64,000 nt of DNA, taken from RGIG3701 sp030530205 (GTDB lineage: Bacteria; Planctomycetota; Planctomycetia; Pirellulales; Thermoguttaceae). This document shows, piece by piece, positions 17,548-25,816 of the stretch; the stretch's first letter is position 1; every line of letters starts with the position of its first letter. The position numbers and the translations under genes are program-made. Under the pieces are notes generated by a model that was given only the letters and a program-made list of their open reading frames with translations, did not search any database and was not told the origin of the DNA. Location of the stretch: assembly GCA_030530205.1 (NCBI GenBank), contig JAUMVK010000004.1:124001-188000 (forward strand). Direction: 5' to 3'.

Positions 17548-17556
17548 TGGTATAAT
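17548..17556 (+). promoter_or_regulatory. Extended -10 promoter before the zinc-ribbon gene
   Basis: TGGTATAAT at 17548-17556, an extended -10 element. It lies 46 bases before the ATG. No good -35 hexamer, but a T-rich stretch precedes it. Confidence 0.6.
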
Positions 17557-17601
17557 ATATAAAGATTTGAATTTCATTTGTTTGTGAAAGGGGAAAGTTT
17601 T

Positions 17602-17847
17602 ATGCCCATTTATGAGTATGAGTGTGACGACTGCCAAAAATACTTCGAGGAACTCGTCCGCGGAAACAACGAACCGACGAAGTGCCCCAAGTGCGGCAGT
17701 ACGGCAATCCACCGCAAACTCAGCGTTCCGGCCAATCCTCATGCGGCGTCAAGCGGCTGTGCGGCTCGTGACGCGGGTGTCTGTTCCCCTGAAACCGCCC
17801 CGGCTTGTGGCTGTGGATGCGGATGCGGATGCCATCACCATCACTAA
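17602..17847 (+). CDS. FmdB-family zinc ribbon protein with Cys/His-rich tail
   Basis: 81 residues from the ATG at 17602, preceded by AAAGGGGAAAG. It begins MPIYEYECDDCQKYFEELV and has a second pair CPKCGSTAIHRKLS, the four-cysteine FmdB/CxxC_CXXC_SSSS zinc ribbon. The C-terminus is unusual: a Cys-Gly alternation (CGCGCGCGC) followed by HHHH, probably a metal-binding tail. The function of the family is unknown; regulatory or zinc-handling roles are proposed. It is followed after 16 bases by a small SHOCT membrane protein. Confidence 0.88.
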   Translation: MPIYEYECDDCQKYFEELVRGNNEPTKCPKCGSTAIHRKLSVPANPHAASSGCAARDAGVCSPETAPACGCGCGCGCHHHH

Positions 17848-17863
17848 GTGAAAGGATGCCTGA

Positions 17864-18163
17864 ATGACTCCATTCTCTTTGATCCTGGCGGTGGCCGAGG
17901 ATATTCCGCTCGACGAAAAAGCAGGGCACATCGTTTCGTTGTTTTTCGGATTGATGGCGCTCATCTTTTTAATTTGTATCGCGAGCTTCGTCATTAAACA
18001 CTTCCGCGCCGCCGCTCATTCCGAAGCTGATCCTGCCGCACTGATTCACTCGATGCTCGCCAACTTGCAAAAATCCTACGACCGCGGCGAAATTTCCCCT
18101 GAGGAATACCGCACCGTAAAAGCCGAACTGACCGCACAGTTACGGGACTTAATGAAAAATTAG
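17864..18163 (+). CDS. Small membrane protein with C-terminal SHOCT-like domain
   Basis: 99 residues, with AAAGGA upstream. One transmembrane segment (VSLFFGLMALIFLICIASFV) lies at about 23-43. The C-terminal 35 residues (NLQKSYDRGEISPEEYRTVK) match the short SHOCT helical pair found at the ends of many small membrane proteins. The SHOCT motif is thought to mediate oligomerisation. It is likely co-transcribed with the zinc-ribbon gene. The specific role is unknown. Confidence 0.75.
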   Translation: MTPFSLILAVAEDIPLDEKAGHIVSLFFGLMALIFLICIASFVIKHFRAAAHSEADPAALIHSMLANLQKSYDRGEISPEEYRTVKAELTAQLRDLMKN

Positions 18164-18180
18164 GGATGAGGAAAAGACGC

Positions 18181-18213
18181 AATTCATAATTCACAATTTA
18201 TAATTCATAATTA
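18181..18213. repeat. AATTCATAATT direct repeats before clpX
   Basis: Three to four imperfect copies of AATTCATAATT-type sequence in tandem. Similar runs occur at 31519-31535 and 38569-38599, so it is a dispersed simple AT-rich repeat. Confidence 0.7.
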
Positions 18214-18218
18214 CTTTG

Positions 18219-19496
18219 ATGGACGACAAAACGTTTACCGACAGCAAAACCACGAAGAAACAGGCGTTTTGTTCTTTCTGCAAGAAGTCGCACCGTGTGA
18301 CGGGGCCTCTGGTAGAAGGGCCGGGGGGAGTACACATTTGCAGCGAGTGCATCGAACTGTGCCGTTCCATTCTTGAGCAGGAGAAAAAACGTCATCAGGT
18401 CCCGCAGACGGCCATGATGATGGAACGACTCACGCCGCGGCAGATCGTCGCGCGTCTGGATGAGTACATCGTTGGACAGGAACTCACGAAAAAAGTGCTT
18501 GCCGTTGCGGTCTATAATCACTACAAGCGCCTTGAACACGTTCGCACCGGTAACGACGAGGTAGAACTAGGCAAATCGAACATCCTCCTCACCGGTCCGA
18601 CCGGGTCAGGCAAAACCCTTCTGGCGCAGACACTCGCGAAGATCCTGAACGTTCCGTTTGCCATCGGCGACGCCACGACACTAACCGAGGCGGGTTATGT
18701 TGGTGAGGACGTGGAAAACCTGCTCCTCAAGCTCCTCATGGCGGCCGATTTCGATGTGGAGGCGGCCCAGCGTGGGATCCTGTACATCGACGAGATCGAC
18801 AAAATCGGGCGCACAACGCATAACGTCTCGATCACACGCGACGTTTCCGGCGAGGGGGTCCAGCAGGCCCTTCTGAAAATGCTTGAGGGAACGATTGCGA
18901 ACGTCCCGCCAAATGGTGGGCGCAAACACCCGGAACAGCAGTTCATCCAGATCGACACGAGCAACATTTTGTTCATCTGTGGCGGCACATTCGTCGGCTT
19001 GCCGGAAATCATCGAGCGGCGCCTCGGAAACCGGACGTTGGGTTTTGGTCAGACAGCCCTCCTGCCGTTCCAGGAAGAAGAACACGCTCCACTAACGCGC
19101 GTGACGAGCGAGGACATCATCGAGTTCGGTCTGATTCCCGAATTCGTCGGTCGTCTGCCAGTCATCACGGCCCTCGAGGAACTGACGATCGACGACATGA
19201 TCCGGATCCTGAAAGAGCCGAAAAACTCGCTCGTCAAGCAGTACACTCAGCTTTTCAGCATGGATAATGCGGAACTGGTTTTCACTCCTGAGGCGTTGGA
19301 CGCGATCGCCCGGCTTGCGAAAGAAAAACGCACCGGCGCACGTGGTCTGCGTTCGATCATGGAAGAGGTGATGCTCGACATCCTGTACGAAATGCCCGAC
19401 CAGCCGAGCGGCGTGCGGTACATCATCGACGAAGACGTCGTCCTCGGCCACCGCAAACTCTTCAACTTCGAGGAGCAGAAGAGCAAGCGCGCGTAA
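18219..19496 (+). CDS. clpX: ATP-dependent protease ATP-binding subunit ClpX
   Basis: 425 residues. An in-frame TTG lies just before the ATG at 18219; no ribosome site is seen, only an AT-rich repeat. It carries an N-terminal zinc-binding domain (Cys18, 21, 41, 44), Walker A GPTGSGKT at 126-133, pore loop GYVG at 159-162, Walker B ILYIDEID at 187-194, the second pore loop region RKHPEQQF and the sensor-2 region GARGLRSIMEEVMLDILYE. ClpX unfolds substrates and feeds them to ClpP. Usually clpP and tig are adjacent; here the neighbours are a SHOCT protein and a restriction-modification pair, so clpP lies elsewhere. Confidence 0.97.
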   Translation: MDDKTFTDSKTTKKQAFCSFCKKSHRVTGPLVEGPGGVHICSECIELCRSILEQEKKRHQVPQTAMMMERLTPRQIVARLDEYIVGQELTKKVLAVAVYNHYKRLEHVRTGNDEVELGKSNILLTGPTGSGKTLLAQTLAKILNVPFAIGDATTLTEAGYVGEDVENLLLKLLMAADFDVEAAQRGILYIDEIDKIGRTTHNVSITRDVSGEGVQQALLKMLEGTIANVPPNGGRKHPEQQFIQIDTSNILFICGGTFVGLPEIIERRLGNRTLGFGQTALLPFQEEEHAPLTRVTSEDIIEFGLIPEFVGRLPVITALEELTIDDMIRILKEPKNSLVKQYTQLFSMDNAELVFTPEALDAIARLAKEKRTGARGLRSIMEEVMLDILYEMPDQPSGVRYIIDEDVVLGHRKLFNFEEQKSKRA

Positions 19497-19537
19497 TGGA
19501 TTGAACGAAACAACGTATTCTTTAAGGAGAAAATCTT

Positions 19538-20278
19538 ATGGCGGAACTGTGTTCAATGCCTCCAATTGAAATCGATCCCCGTCAACTTCGCGAATGGGGA
19601 ACGATTTGGATTCAAAATGGAGGGGGCCAACTGGACGCAGGACGTTTTAATAAAGATCAAGGGATGAATTTCGCAGGATTCATGGATCAGGCGTTTGGTA
19701 AAGCCCTTTCCACGATGCTTGGAGACATTCCGGTCCTGACTCCATCGGCAAAATCTCTTCTCCCTGCCTCGCCAGACGCCGTTGAAGTGGGAACAGTACG
19801 AATTGTTGGCGGAGTGCGGCCCCAGAATTTTGATGCCGCTTACAGACCTGACGGCCCACGCGTTGTATTTGACAGTAAAACGCTCAACGAAAAGAACAGC
19901 ATCCGCAAGAACTGGCAAAACATGATCAACGATCTTGGAACGGAAGCCACAACCGTCCACACGAGATTTCCTTACGCTCTCTGTATTTTTCTGGTCGCGG
20001 TTCCGGAGCCGGCTCTTTTGGTCAAGCAGCGGGAAGACCTGATTCGTACTCTTGAACGTTTAAGCACACGCCACAGCGTCTTGGACCAGCCGCACCTCGC
20101 GGAGGCGATCGCGTTCGTAATTTGGGACCCTGTAACCGGAACCATCAACCCGGAATTCCCAGCCCCAGATTCGCCTTTGCGTTTGGAGAACGTTCCCAAA
20201 ATCATTGAGAGCATTTATTTGGAGCGCTACAAAGGACTTCCGCCCCATGACGTTACGAGCGAGAGCGACGACGATTAA
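19538..20278 (+). CDS. Probable type II restriction endonuclease
   Basis: 246 residues, with AAGGAG before the ATG. I do not recognise a named family with certainty. A PD..DxK-like catalytic arrangement can be read in RPDGPRVVFDSKT (about residues 107-119), followed by a helix (SIRKNWQNMINDL). Context is the main support: the gene is convergent with, and overlaps by 26 bases, an N6-adenine DNA methyltransferase, the classic layout of a type II restriction-modification pair. It would cut unmethylated foreign DNA at the site modified by the partner. It could alternatively be a non-restriction PD-(D/E)xK nuclease. Confidence 0.7.
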   Translation: MAELCSMPPIEIDPRQLREWGTIWIQNGGGQLDAGRFNKDQGMNFAGFMDQAFGKALSTMLGDIPVLTPSAKSLLPASPDAVEVGTVRIVGGVRPQNFDAAYRPDGPRVVFDSKTLNEKNSIRKNWQNMINDLGTEATTVHTRFPYALCIFLVAVPEPALLVKQREDLIRTLERLSTRHSVLDQPHLAEAIAFVIWDPVTGTINPEFPAPDSPLRLENVPKIIESIYLERYKGLPPHDVTSESDDD

Positions 20279-21845
20279 AAAGACGTAAATAAGCAGATTC
20301 CAGCAAATCCGTTTCTTTGCGGGAAAATCCCAGCCCTTCAATGAGTACGGACTGAGTGTTTCTGCGCAAAGTTTCTATATTTTCGCGCCGATCCACCGGC
20401 ATCAGATGACTGGATTTTACGTACTCCAATCTGGGGATCAGCAGTTTTTCAGCCTCGGAAGGTTCCAGTTCCAAAACTCCGCCCCCGTAGCTTCTCCCCT
20501 CAATTTCCGCAGAAATTGCGGTGAGGAACGTATAAAACATTTCTGTAGGAAGTTCTGCCGAGTTCTTTTTTCTCACCCGATGAATTGTATCCGTCGAAAC
20601 CGCTCCCGCGCTATTTTTCACGAAATGCGGGAAATCGTGGATCTGACGAAACATGAAAGCATCCGGGACCCAGATGGAGGGTACCGCGTACCATCGTTTA
20701 CGGATTGCGCATTTGTAACCTTTGTGAACGCCCGTTTCCATCCCAGCGTTCAGGTAACGCATAACTCCCGCCGGTTTTTCCAGAATGTCCGTAAATTCAT
20801 TCAAATCCAAAAGCCCGACTTTTTTCCCGGAATTCCAAAGTTCTTTCCAGTCCTGGGTCGTAAATTGGGTTTCAGGAATTTGCACACTACGTCCAACAAT
20901 CGGCCGAATATGATCCGACAGAGAGTAGTCCGTCGCAGTTTGTTTGTCAACGACAAAGAAATCGTTATTCCCCGTAACAATTCCCACATCTACGGCGTAG
21001 TAATCCCCGAATCGGGCGATTCGCGAGTCGGATTTGAACTTGAGATACGCCTCGATTTCCTCTTCACGAAGCAGATAAAACGTCCACTTTCCACCGGGGA
21101 TCGCCTGAATGAAAGAGTTTACCGGCGGATTCTGAATGGCCTTGAGCAAATCTTTTCTTGTGTGGGTTTCCACCAGCTGGAATTTGCAGGAAGTATGCTC
21201 CTCGATTTGTTTTCCATCTGCGAGAAGAATGACAACTTCCTGTTCCGCTTCATCAAAAATCAGATTGTTACAAGTGATTACCGTGATGGAATCAAATTTC
21301 TTCATCAGGTACTCGCGCACTTTTTTGGCATACGAAACCTGAAGCAGTTCTGCGGGAACCACCATCCCCAAACGTCCGCCGGGCTTAAGCATTTCCACAG
21401 AAAGAATGACAAATGGAACCCACATATTTGTGAGTTTATTCAGCTTTATTCCTGCATTTTCAGAATGTTTCAATGCCAGAAAACGGGATGCTTCCGGAAA
21501 ATTTTGATACCGAATAAACGGCGGATTGCCCAGGACTGCATCAAAATACAGTGTACTATTAAAGGTTGAGTACCACTCGAAAAAGTCCTGACAAAAAAGA
21601 AAAGAATTTTCAAATCGAGGACGAACTTTTGAAAACTCGTCCTCATTAATTTCAATGCCAAAGGTCGGAATATATGTGTGCTGTTTTTTCTGAAAATCTA
21701 CAATACTATGCAGAAACACACCATCACCAAAACTTGGTTCAAGCACACTGCGTGGATTGCGGGCTAAAGCCCACTGGGTCAACGCATCTGCAACGTCTTG
21801 CGGCGTATAATACCCACCACGTAATTTTTGACTTATATCCGCCAT
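20253..21845 (-). CDS. Class I N6-adenine DNA methyltransferase
   Basis: 530 residues. Motif X-like GGYYTPQDVADALTQWA (10-26) and motif I VLEPSFGDGVFL (34-45) bind S-adenosylmethionine. Motif IV NPPF at 107-110 is the catalytic signature of N6-adenine enzymes, in a gamma-class order (X-I-IV, then the recognition domain). The C-terminal half is a TaqI/Eco57I-like target recognition region. It protects the host site recognised by the convergent endonuclease. The 3' ends overlap by 26 bases, so the pair is likely to have moved as a unit. Confidence 0.9.
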   Translation of the reverse strand: MADISQKLRGGYYTPQDVADALTQWALARNPRSVLEPSFGDGVFLHSIVDFQKKQHTYIPTFGIEINEDEFSKVRPRFENSFLFCQDFFEWYSTFNSTLYFDAVLGNPPFIRYQNFPEASRFLALKHSENAGIKLNKLTNMWVPFVILSVEMLKPGGRLGMVVPAELLQVSYAKKVREYLMKKFDSITVITCNNLIFDEAEQEVVILLADGKQIEEHTSCKFQLVETHTRKDLLKAIQNPPVNSFIQAIPGGKWTFYLLREEEIEAYLKFKSDSRIARFGDYYAVDVGIVTGNNDFFVVDKQTATDYSLSDHIRPIVGRSVQIPETQFTTQDWKELWNSGKKVGLLDLNEFTDILEKPAGVMRYLNAGMETGVHKGYKCAIRKRWYAVPSIWVPDAFMFRQIHDFPHFVKNSAGAVSTDTIHRVRKKNSAELPTEMFYTFLTAISAEIEGRSYGGGVLELEPSEAEKLLIPRLEYVKSSHLMPVDRRENIETLRRNTQSVLIEGLGFSRKETDLLESAYLRLFNRRRSRS

Positions 21846-22086
21846 TTCACACTCATTTTTGATTGATTTGTTCCAGACTTAATAATTATAACAGAATAAA
21901 ACGGTTTGTCAATTCACTTGGATAAAAATTTCCAGATTTTTATGAAAACGTCAATTACAGGTACACCTGTCCCCCCAATCAGATAAAGAATTTCCCCCCA
22001 AAAAAGCCCTGTAGGGTCTTTTTCTGCCTGTGGGTTCTTTCTGATTTTGTGTTTCCGATGGTCAAAAAACTAGTATTCCCAAGTTT

Positions 22087-23778
22087 TTACTGCAACATTT
22101 CCGTAATATTTTTCGCCGCCCAGACGGCCAGTTTCTCGCGGAAGATCTTCGCGTTGTGGCGAATGTCCACCGGGAAATTCGGGTGGAACATGATTGTTTG
22201 AATGTCTTCCGTCAACGGGCTTTCCCGCCGCAAAATCTGCAGATCCGTTCGCAGCTGAAGCAAGCGGTGATCATCCTGAAGGATTTCCACGTTTTTCGGC
22301 TCAATAATGATTACAGGTTTGAGCTTTCCTTCCGGTAAACCATTTTGCGGAATTCCGACCAAAGCCGAGCGGTTCACGTCCGGGTGCTGGTTGAAAATCG
22401 CCTCGCAGCAGACGGAGAAAAGCGTCCCGGAAGTGGTTTCCACACGGTGCGCCTTGCGGCCGCAGAACCAAAAACGCCCTTTTTCGTCGAAGTACCCCAC
22501 GTCGCCCATGCGATGCCAGATCCGGTCGGAACCGTCTGCAAGTTTTTCGTGAACTTTTGCCAGCGAGTTTGCCTCGGTCCGCGTCACGTACTCCCGCGTA
22601 ATTTGCGGCCCGGTGACCATCAGTTCGCCGATCTGCCCGGTCGGAAGTTCCTCCACTTCCTCAAGCGTCACAATCGGCCCGTCCGTGATCCGGATGATTT
22701 TCCACTCGATCGACGGGAAATGGCGCCCGACGCAGACGCCCGCCCCTTTTCGGGACTCGGCCGCCGTTTCGTTCAGGATCTCCGTGGAGGAAATCGTCGC
22801 GACGGGCAGCGCCTCGGTCGCTCCGTACGGCGTGTGGATCTCCCCTTCCGGACTGATGATCTCGCGGATGCTGCGCAGAACGTTTTCCTGAACCGGCGCG
22901 CCCGCCGAAAGGATCATTTTCACGTTTTCGAGTTTCTCGCCGTTCGCGTGGCACCAGGCCCCGACCGACTTCCAGACCGCCGGCGAAGCGAAAGACTGCG
23001 TTGCGTTCCAGTCCCGCACCGCCTCGAGGATCTTTCGCGGGTCCACGGCCGCGGGACGGCTCGCGTCCATGTCGGGAATGACCGCGGTCGAACCCATCGC
23101 GCAGTTAAAGAGCCCGAACATCGGGAACCCGGGCAAATCGGTCTGCCCCGGCTGGATCCCGTACTGGCGGGAGATTTCGTCCACCTGCGTGTTAAACGTC
23201 CGGTGCTGGTACAAAACGCCCTTCGGGGCGCCGGTGCTCCCGGTCGTGAAGATGATCGCGGCCGGATCGTCGTCGGTCACTTCCTCAACGCACGGCCCCG
23301 GGTACGGACGTTTCCGGAGCTTTTCAAGCGTCGGTCCACCCCAGAACCACCGGCGGCCGACCGTCAGCGAGTACTCCGCGTTCGGGTAGCGCAGACGCAT
23401 GAACCGCCAAAGAGCCTGTACCTTGGAAATGGCCACGAATCCGTCAGGATCGGCGTCTTCCAGGCACTGCAAAAGGTTTCTGCCTCCCATGCCCGGATCG
23501 ATCAAAATCATGACCGCGCCGGATTTCAGAAGGCCAAACACGCACGAGACGAAATCAATTCCGGGTTTGACGAGCAACGCAAGGCGCATCCCTTTTTTGA
23601 CGCCAATCGCTTTCAGCCCTGCGGCAATACGATCGGAGTCTTCATCCAGTTCCCTGAAAGTCACGGTTTTGTATTGGCGTTTTCCGGCTTGATATCCAAG
23701 TGGCTCCACGACCGCGATCTGGTCTGGCTGGGTTTTGGCGAAATTCGTGAGACGGCAAGCGACGTTAAAATTACTCAT
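22087..23778 (-). CDS. AMP-dependent acyl ligase of the OleC/fatty-acid-CoA-ligase-like family
   Basis: 563 residues. The ATP-binding loop IIFTTGSTGAPKGVLYQH lies near residue 185. The A5-like motif is TPYGATEALPVA, and the A7/A8 region reads WHRMGDVGYFDEKGRFWFCG, followed by RKAHRVET. The sequence resembles the fatty-acid CoA ligase group that includes OleC, which forms beta-lactones from 2-alkyl-3-hydroxy acids in long-chain olefin biosynthesis. The usual partners OleA, OleB and OleD are not in this window, so the substrate remains open: either CoA ligation of a fatty acid or beta-lactone formation. No ribosome site is seen before the ATG. Confidence 0.82.
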   Translation of the reverse strand: MSNFNVACRLTNFAKTQPDQIAVVEPLGYQAGKRQYKTVTFRELDEDSDRIAAGLKAIGVKKGMRLALLVKPGIDFVSCVFGLLKSGAVMILIDPGMGGRNLLQCLEDADPDGFVAISKVQALWRFMRLRYPNAEYSLTVGRRWFWGGPTLEKLRKRPYPGPCVEEVTDDDPAAIIFTTGSTGAPKGVLYQHRTFNTQVDEISRQYGIQPGQTDLPGFPMFGLFNCAMGSTAVIPDMDASRPAAVDPRKILEAVRDWNATQSFASPAVWKSVGAWCHANGEKLENVKMILSAGAPVQENVLRSIREIISPEGEIHTPYGATEALPVATISSTEILNETAAESRKGAGVCVGRHFPSIEWKIIRITDGPIVTLEEVEELPTGQIGELMVTGPQITREYVTRTEANSLAKVHEKLADGSDRIWHRMGDVGYFDEKGRFWFCGRKAHRVETTSGTLFSVCCEAIFNQHPDVNRSALVGIPQNGLPEGKLKPVIIIEPKNVEILQDDHRLLQLRTDLQILRRESPLTEDIQTIMFHPNFPVDIRHNAKIFREKLAVWAAKNITEMLQ

Positions 23779-23828
23779 TGGGATTCTTGTTCGGTGAAAA
23801 ATAATTAAATCGGTACGTCCTTATTAAA

Positions 23829-24644
23829 CTATCGGGATTCAGGAACGTTTTCTTCTTTCTGTTCTTCTTCAGCGTCTTCAGAGTTTTCTTCCGGTTCATC
23901 TTCCGAAACGTTTTCTTCCATCTGAGTTTCCTCGATCGGTTTCCCGGAATAGATATTTTCCTTGACTTCCTCGACCACATTTTGAACCATTTCACGGTCG
24001 GAACGCTTTTCGGACAAGCGTCTTTTTTGTTCGTCTTCGGCTTTCACACGGCTTTTCTCGATCTTCTCGTCCTTCTGAACGACTTCCTGTACCCCCTGCA
24101 TAATCGCCTGGTGCATTTGGTTCTCTTTTTCTTTTTCCTCAGCGATTTTTTTGCGTTCTTCGTTCTTTTTCACCCACTCATCCAAAGGGTAGTCCTCAAT
24201 AATTCCGTCCTCATCACGGCGCATTTTCAGGCGAAACAAAAGGTTTTTGTCGTCATCAATATTCGAATTCTGAATGAATTTACCCCAGTTACTTTGCACG
24301 TAAAGCCGCTCCTCATCCGTAAGCTCGTAGCCATCATTCAGAGCGTGATACACCAGCGACTCAACCGAAAGGGCTCGCGGACTTTCCATTTCCTTGCGGG
24401 CTTTTTCAGCGTCACGGTGGATATCACGTACATCGTTTTCAGTCTTTTGAATTTCAGAATGTGAAGTCCAAATATTAGCGGGCTGGGAGATTTTCCATGC
24501 ACCCCATGAAAAAACGCCGATGAACAGAAGCACCACCAACAGACGGCAAAAAGTTCCAAGCCAGGAAATCTGAATTCCCGTGTCCGGAGTGGATTCCAGA
24601 CGGTTAACTGGCCTCCGCTTGTTAAATCGGTCTAAGTCTCTCAT
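23829..24644 (-). CDS. Single-pass membrane protein with long charged C-terminal region
   Basis: 271 residues. A basic N-terminus (MRDLDRFNKRRPVNR) is followed by one transmembrane segment (FCRLLVVLLFIGVFSWGAW, about residues 32-50). The remaining 220 residues are highly charged and predicted helical or coiled, ending in an acidic Glu-rich tail. No domain is recognised. It lies 50 bases downstream of the DUF89 gene start region and upstream of the acyl ligase on the same strand, and could be transcribed with both. Confidence 0.65.
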   Translation of the reverse strand: MRDLDRFNKRRPVNRLESTPDTGIQISWLGTFCRLLVVLLFIGVFSWGAWKISQPANIWTSHSEIQKTENDVRDIHRDAEKARKEMESPRALSVESLVYHALNDGYELTDEERLYVQSNWGKFIQNSNIDDDKNLLFRLKMRRDEDGIIEDYPLDEWVKKNEERKKIAEEKEKENQMHQAIMQGVQEVVQKDEKIEKSRVKAEDEQKRRLSEKRSDREMVQNVVEEVKENIYSGKPIEETQMEENVSEDEPEENSEDAEEEQKEENVPESR

Positions 24645-24710
24645 TTTGGATAAAAAGATACAAAGTTAAGAATGAAAAACAGGCTAAAACCCTACCGTGT
24701 TTCCAGCAAA

Positions 24711-25565
24711 TCATTCTTTTCTGAAAACGAGCGTCCCTTTCGGAAGCCCAATCAAATTCTGAATCACCGGACATTTCACCATAAAAAGATGAATCACCGG
24801 CCGAACGGACGGTTGCATCGTCTCGTAATTCCCCTGCCCTTTCGCGATCACCAGGTCCGAATCGCGGAAAATCTTCCGGAACTCCTCCGAAACCGCCGAA
24901 TCCGGTGCGCCGGGAACGTCGCAGCCCGTCGTAATGACCGGGCACATCGCCGTCAGGCCCGCAAATTCCGCGTCCTCGAGGAGTGCGTCGTTCACCGTGG
25001 CACCTCCACGAACGGCAACGGTCACGGAAACGTACTTCTGGAGCTGCTCCACAAGAAGCGCATCCCAAACTACCTCCCCGCAATTATCGCAGACGTAAAG
25101 GAGGGTCTGCACGTTCTCACGCCGCAATTCCGCCTCAAAATCGGCAGGATCCAGACCATTTATCGGCCGATTTGCCGCTTCGTCCACAGTTTTTACGATT
25201 TCGTCCGCCGAAATCGATTGGAAAGTCGCAAAATCGATCACATTCCCGGCAATCGCGTACCGGATGGCCGTTTCGAGGGGATTGGCGGCAGTTTCCACCC
25301 GCTGGCGAAGCTGGGGAAGGATGGATTTCGTGATGGCGTTGATTTCACGCTTGATTTTCAGGTACGGGTCCGGGGTCTGAAGAACTTCGCGGATCATGGC
25401 GTGCATCTCGCGTCCGATCTCCGGCGGCGTGCGCTCGAAGTCGGTTTCGGCCATGAGCCGGCCCATCCCGCGCAGGATCGCTTCACGCTTCGACTGATCT
25501 TCGGTCAAAAGCCACGCGGCATCGACGGCCTGCCGAAAAAGGCACGAAAAACAAAGTTTTTGCAT
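24711..25565 (-). CDS. DUF89 family (ARMT1-like) damage-control phosphatase
   Basis: 284 residues from MQKLCFSCLFRQA, chosen because family members start at this CxxC-type segment; an ATG two codons upstream and a TTG are alternatives. The metal-dependent phosphatase motifs can be read: CDNCGEVVWD (family CDNaGE), the GNVIDF segment and DLVIAKGQGNYE. DUF89 proteins use Co/Ni/Mn-type metals to hydrolyse phosphate esters of damaged sugars and cofactors. Here the small residue after CDN is Cys. Two tandem hairpins (25611-25682) lie directly upstream in the 5' leader. Confidence 0.82.
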   Translation of the reverse strand: MQKLCFSCLFRQAVDAAWLLTEDQSKREAILRGMGRLMAETDFERTPPEIGREMHAMIREVLQTPDPYLKIKREINAITKSILPQLRQRVETAANPLETAIRYAIAGNVIDFATFQSISADEIVKTVDEAANRPINGLDPADFEAELRRENVQTLLYVCDNCGEVVWDALLVEQLQKYVSVTVAVRGGATVNDALLEDAEFAGLTAMCPVITTGCDVPGAPDSAVSEEFRKIFRDSDLVIAKGQGNYETMQPSVRPVIHLFMVKCPVIQNLIGLPKGTLVFRKE

Positions 25566-25610
25566 TAACATAAAAACCAAAACGCCGCTTCCGGCACCGC
25601 CCCAAAATCC

Positions 25611-25682
25611 ATACGGAAAGAATCGGCTCTAACTTTCCGCATAAAATTCCATAAGTAAAGTTTCGCCCCTAACTTTACTTAT
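25611..25682 (-). repeat. Two tandem hairpins with similar 12-nt loops
   Basis: Hairpin 1: ATACGGAAAG (25611-25620) against CTTTCCGCAT (25633-25642), one mismatch, loop AATCGGCTCTAA. Hairpin 2: ATAAGTAAAG (25651-25660) against CTTTACTTAT (25673-25682), perfect, loop TTTCGCCCCTAA. Stem sequences differ but pairing is kept. They lie 46-117 bases upstream of the DUF89 start. Strand is assigned by neighbouring genes only. Confidence 0.7.
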
Positions 25683-25687
25683 AAATC

Positions 25688-25777
25688 TCAATCCATGAAC
25701 AAATTGATGTATTCGGTCATCTGGTAGATCCGATTTCTGGAAAAGTATTGGGATATTTCATCCTGTAACTTGAGCAT
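25688..25777 (-). other. 29-codon ORF preceding the tandem hairpins (uncertain)
   Basis: An ATG at 25777 opens a 29-codon frame (MLKLQDEISQYFS..) ending in a TGA at 25688, five bases before the hairpins. No Shine-Dalgarno is present. It has a protein-like composition and could be a microprotein or a fragment of a lost gene. Confidence 0.2.
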
Positions 25778-25816
25778 CGGGCCAAAGACGTTTCAAATCA
25801 AATACCCGAGCATCTG

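Noticed and set aside
22345..23808. 487-codon plus-strand frame
   Set aside because: Antisense to the acyl-adenylating enzyme with intact ATP-binding motifs; the frame is Arg/His-rich and domain-free.
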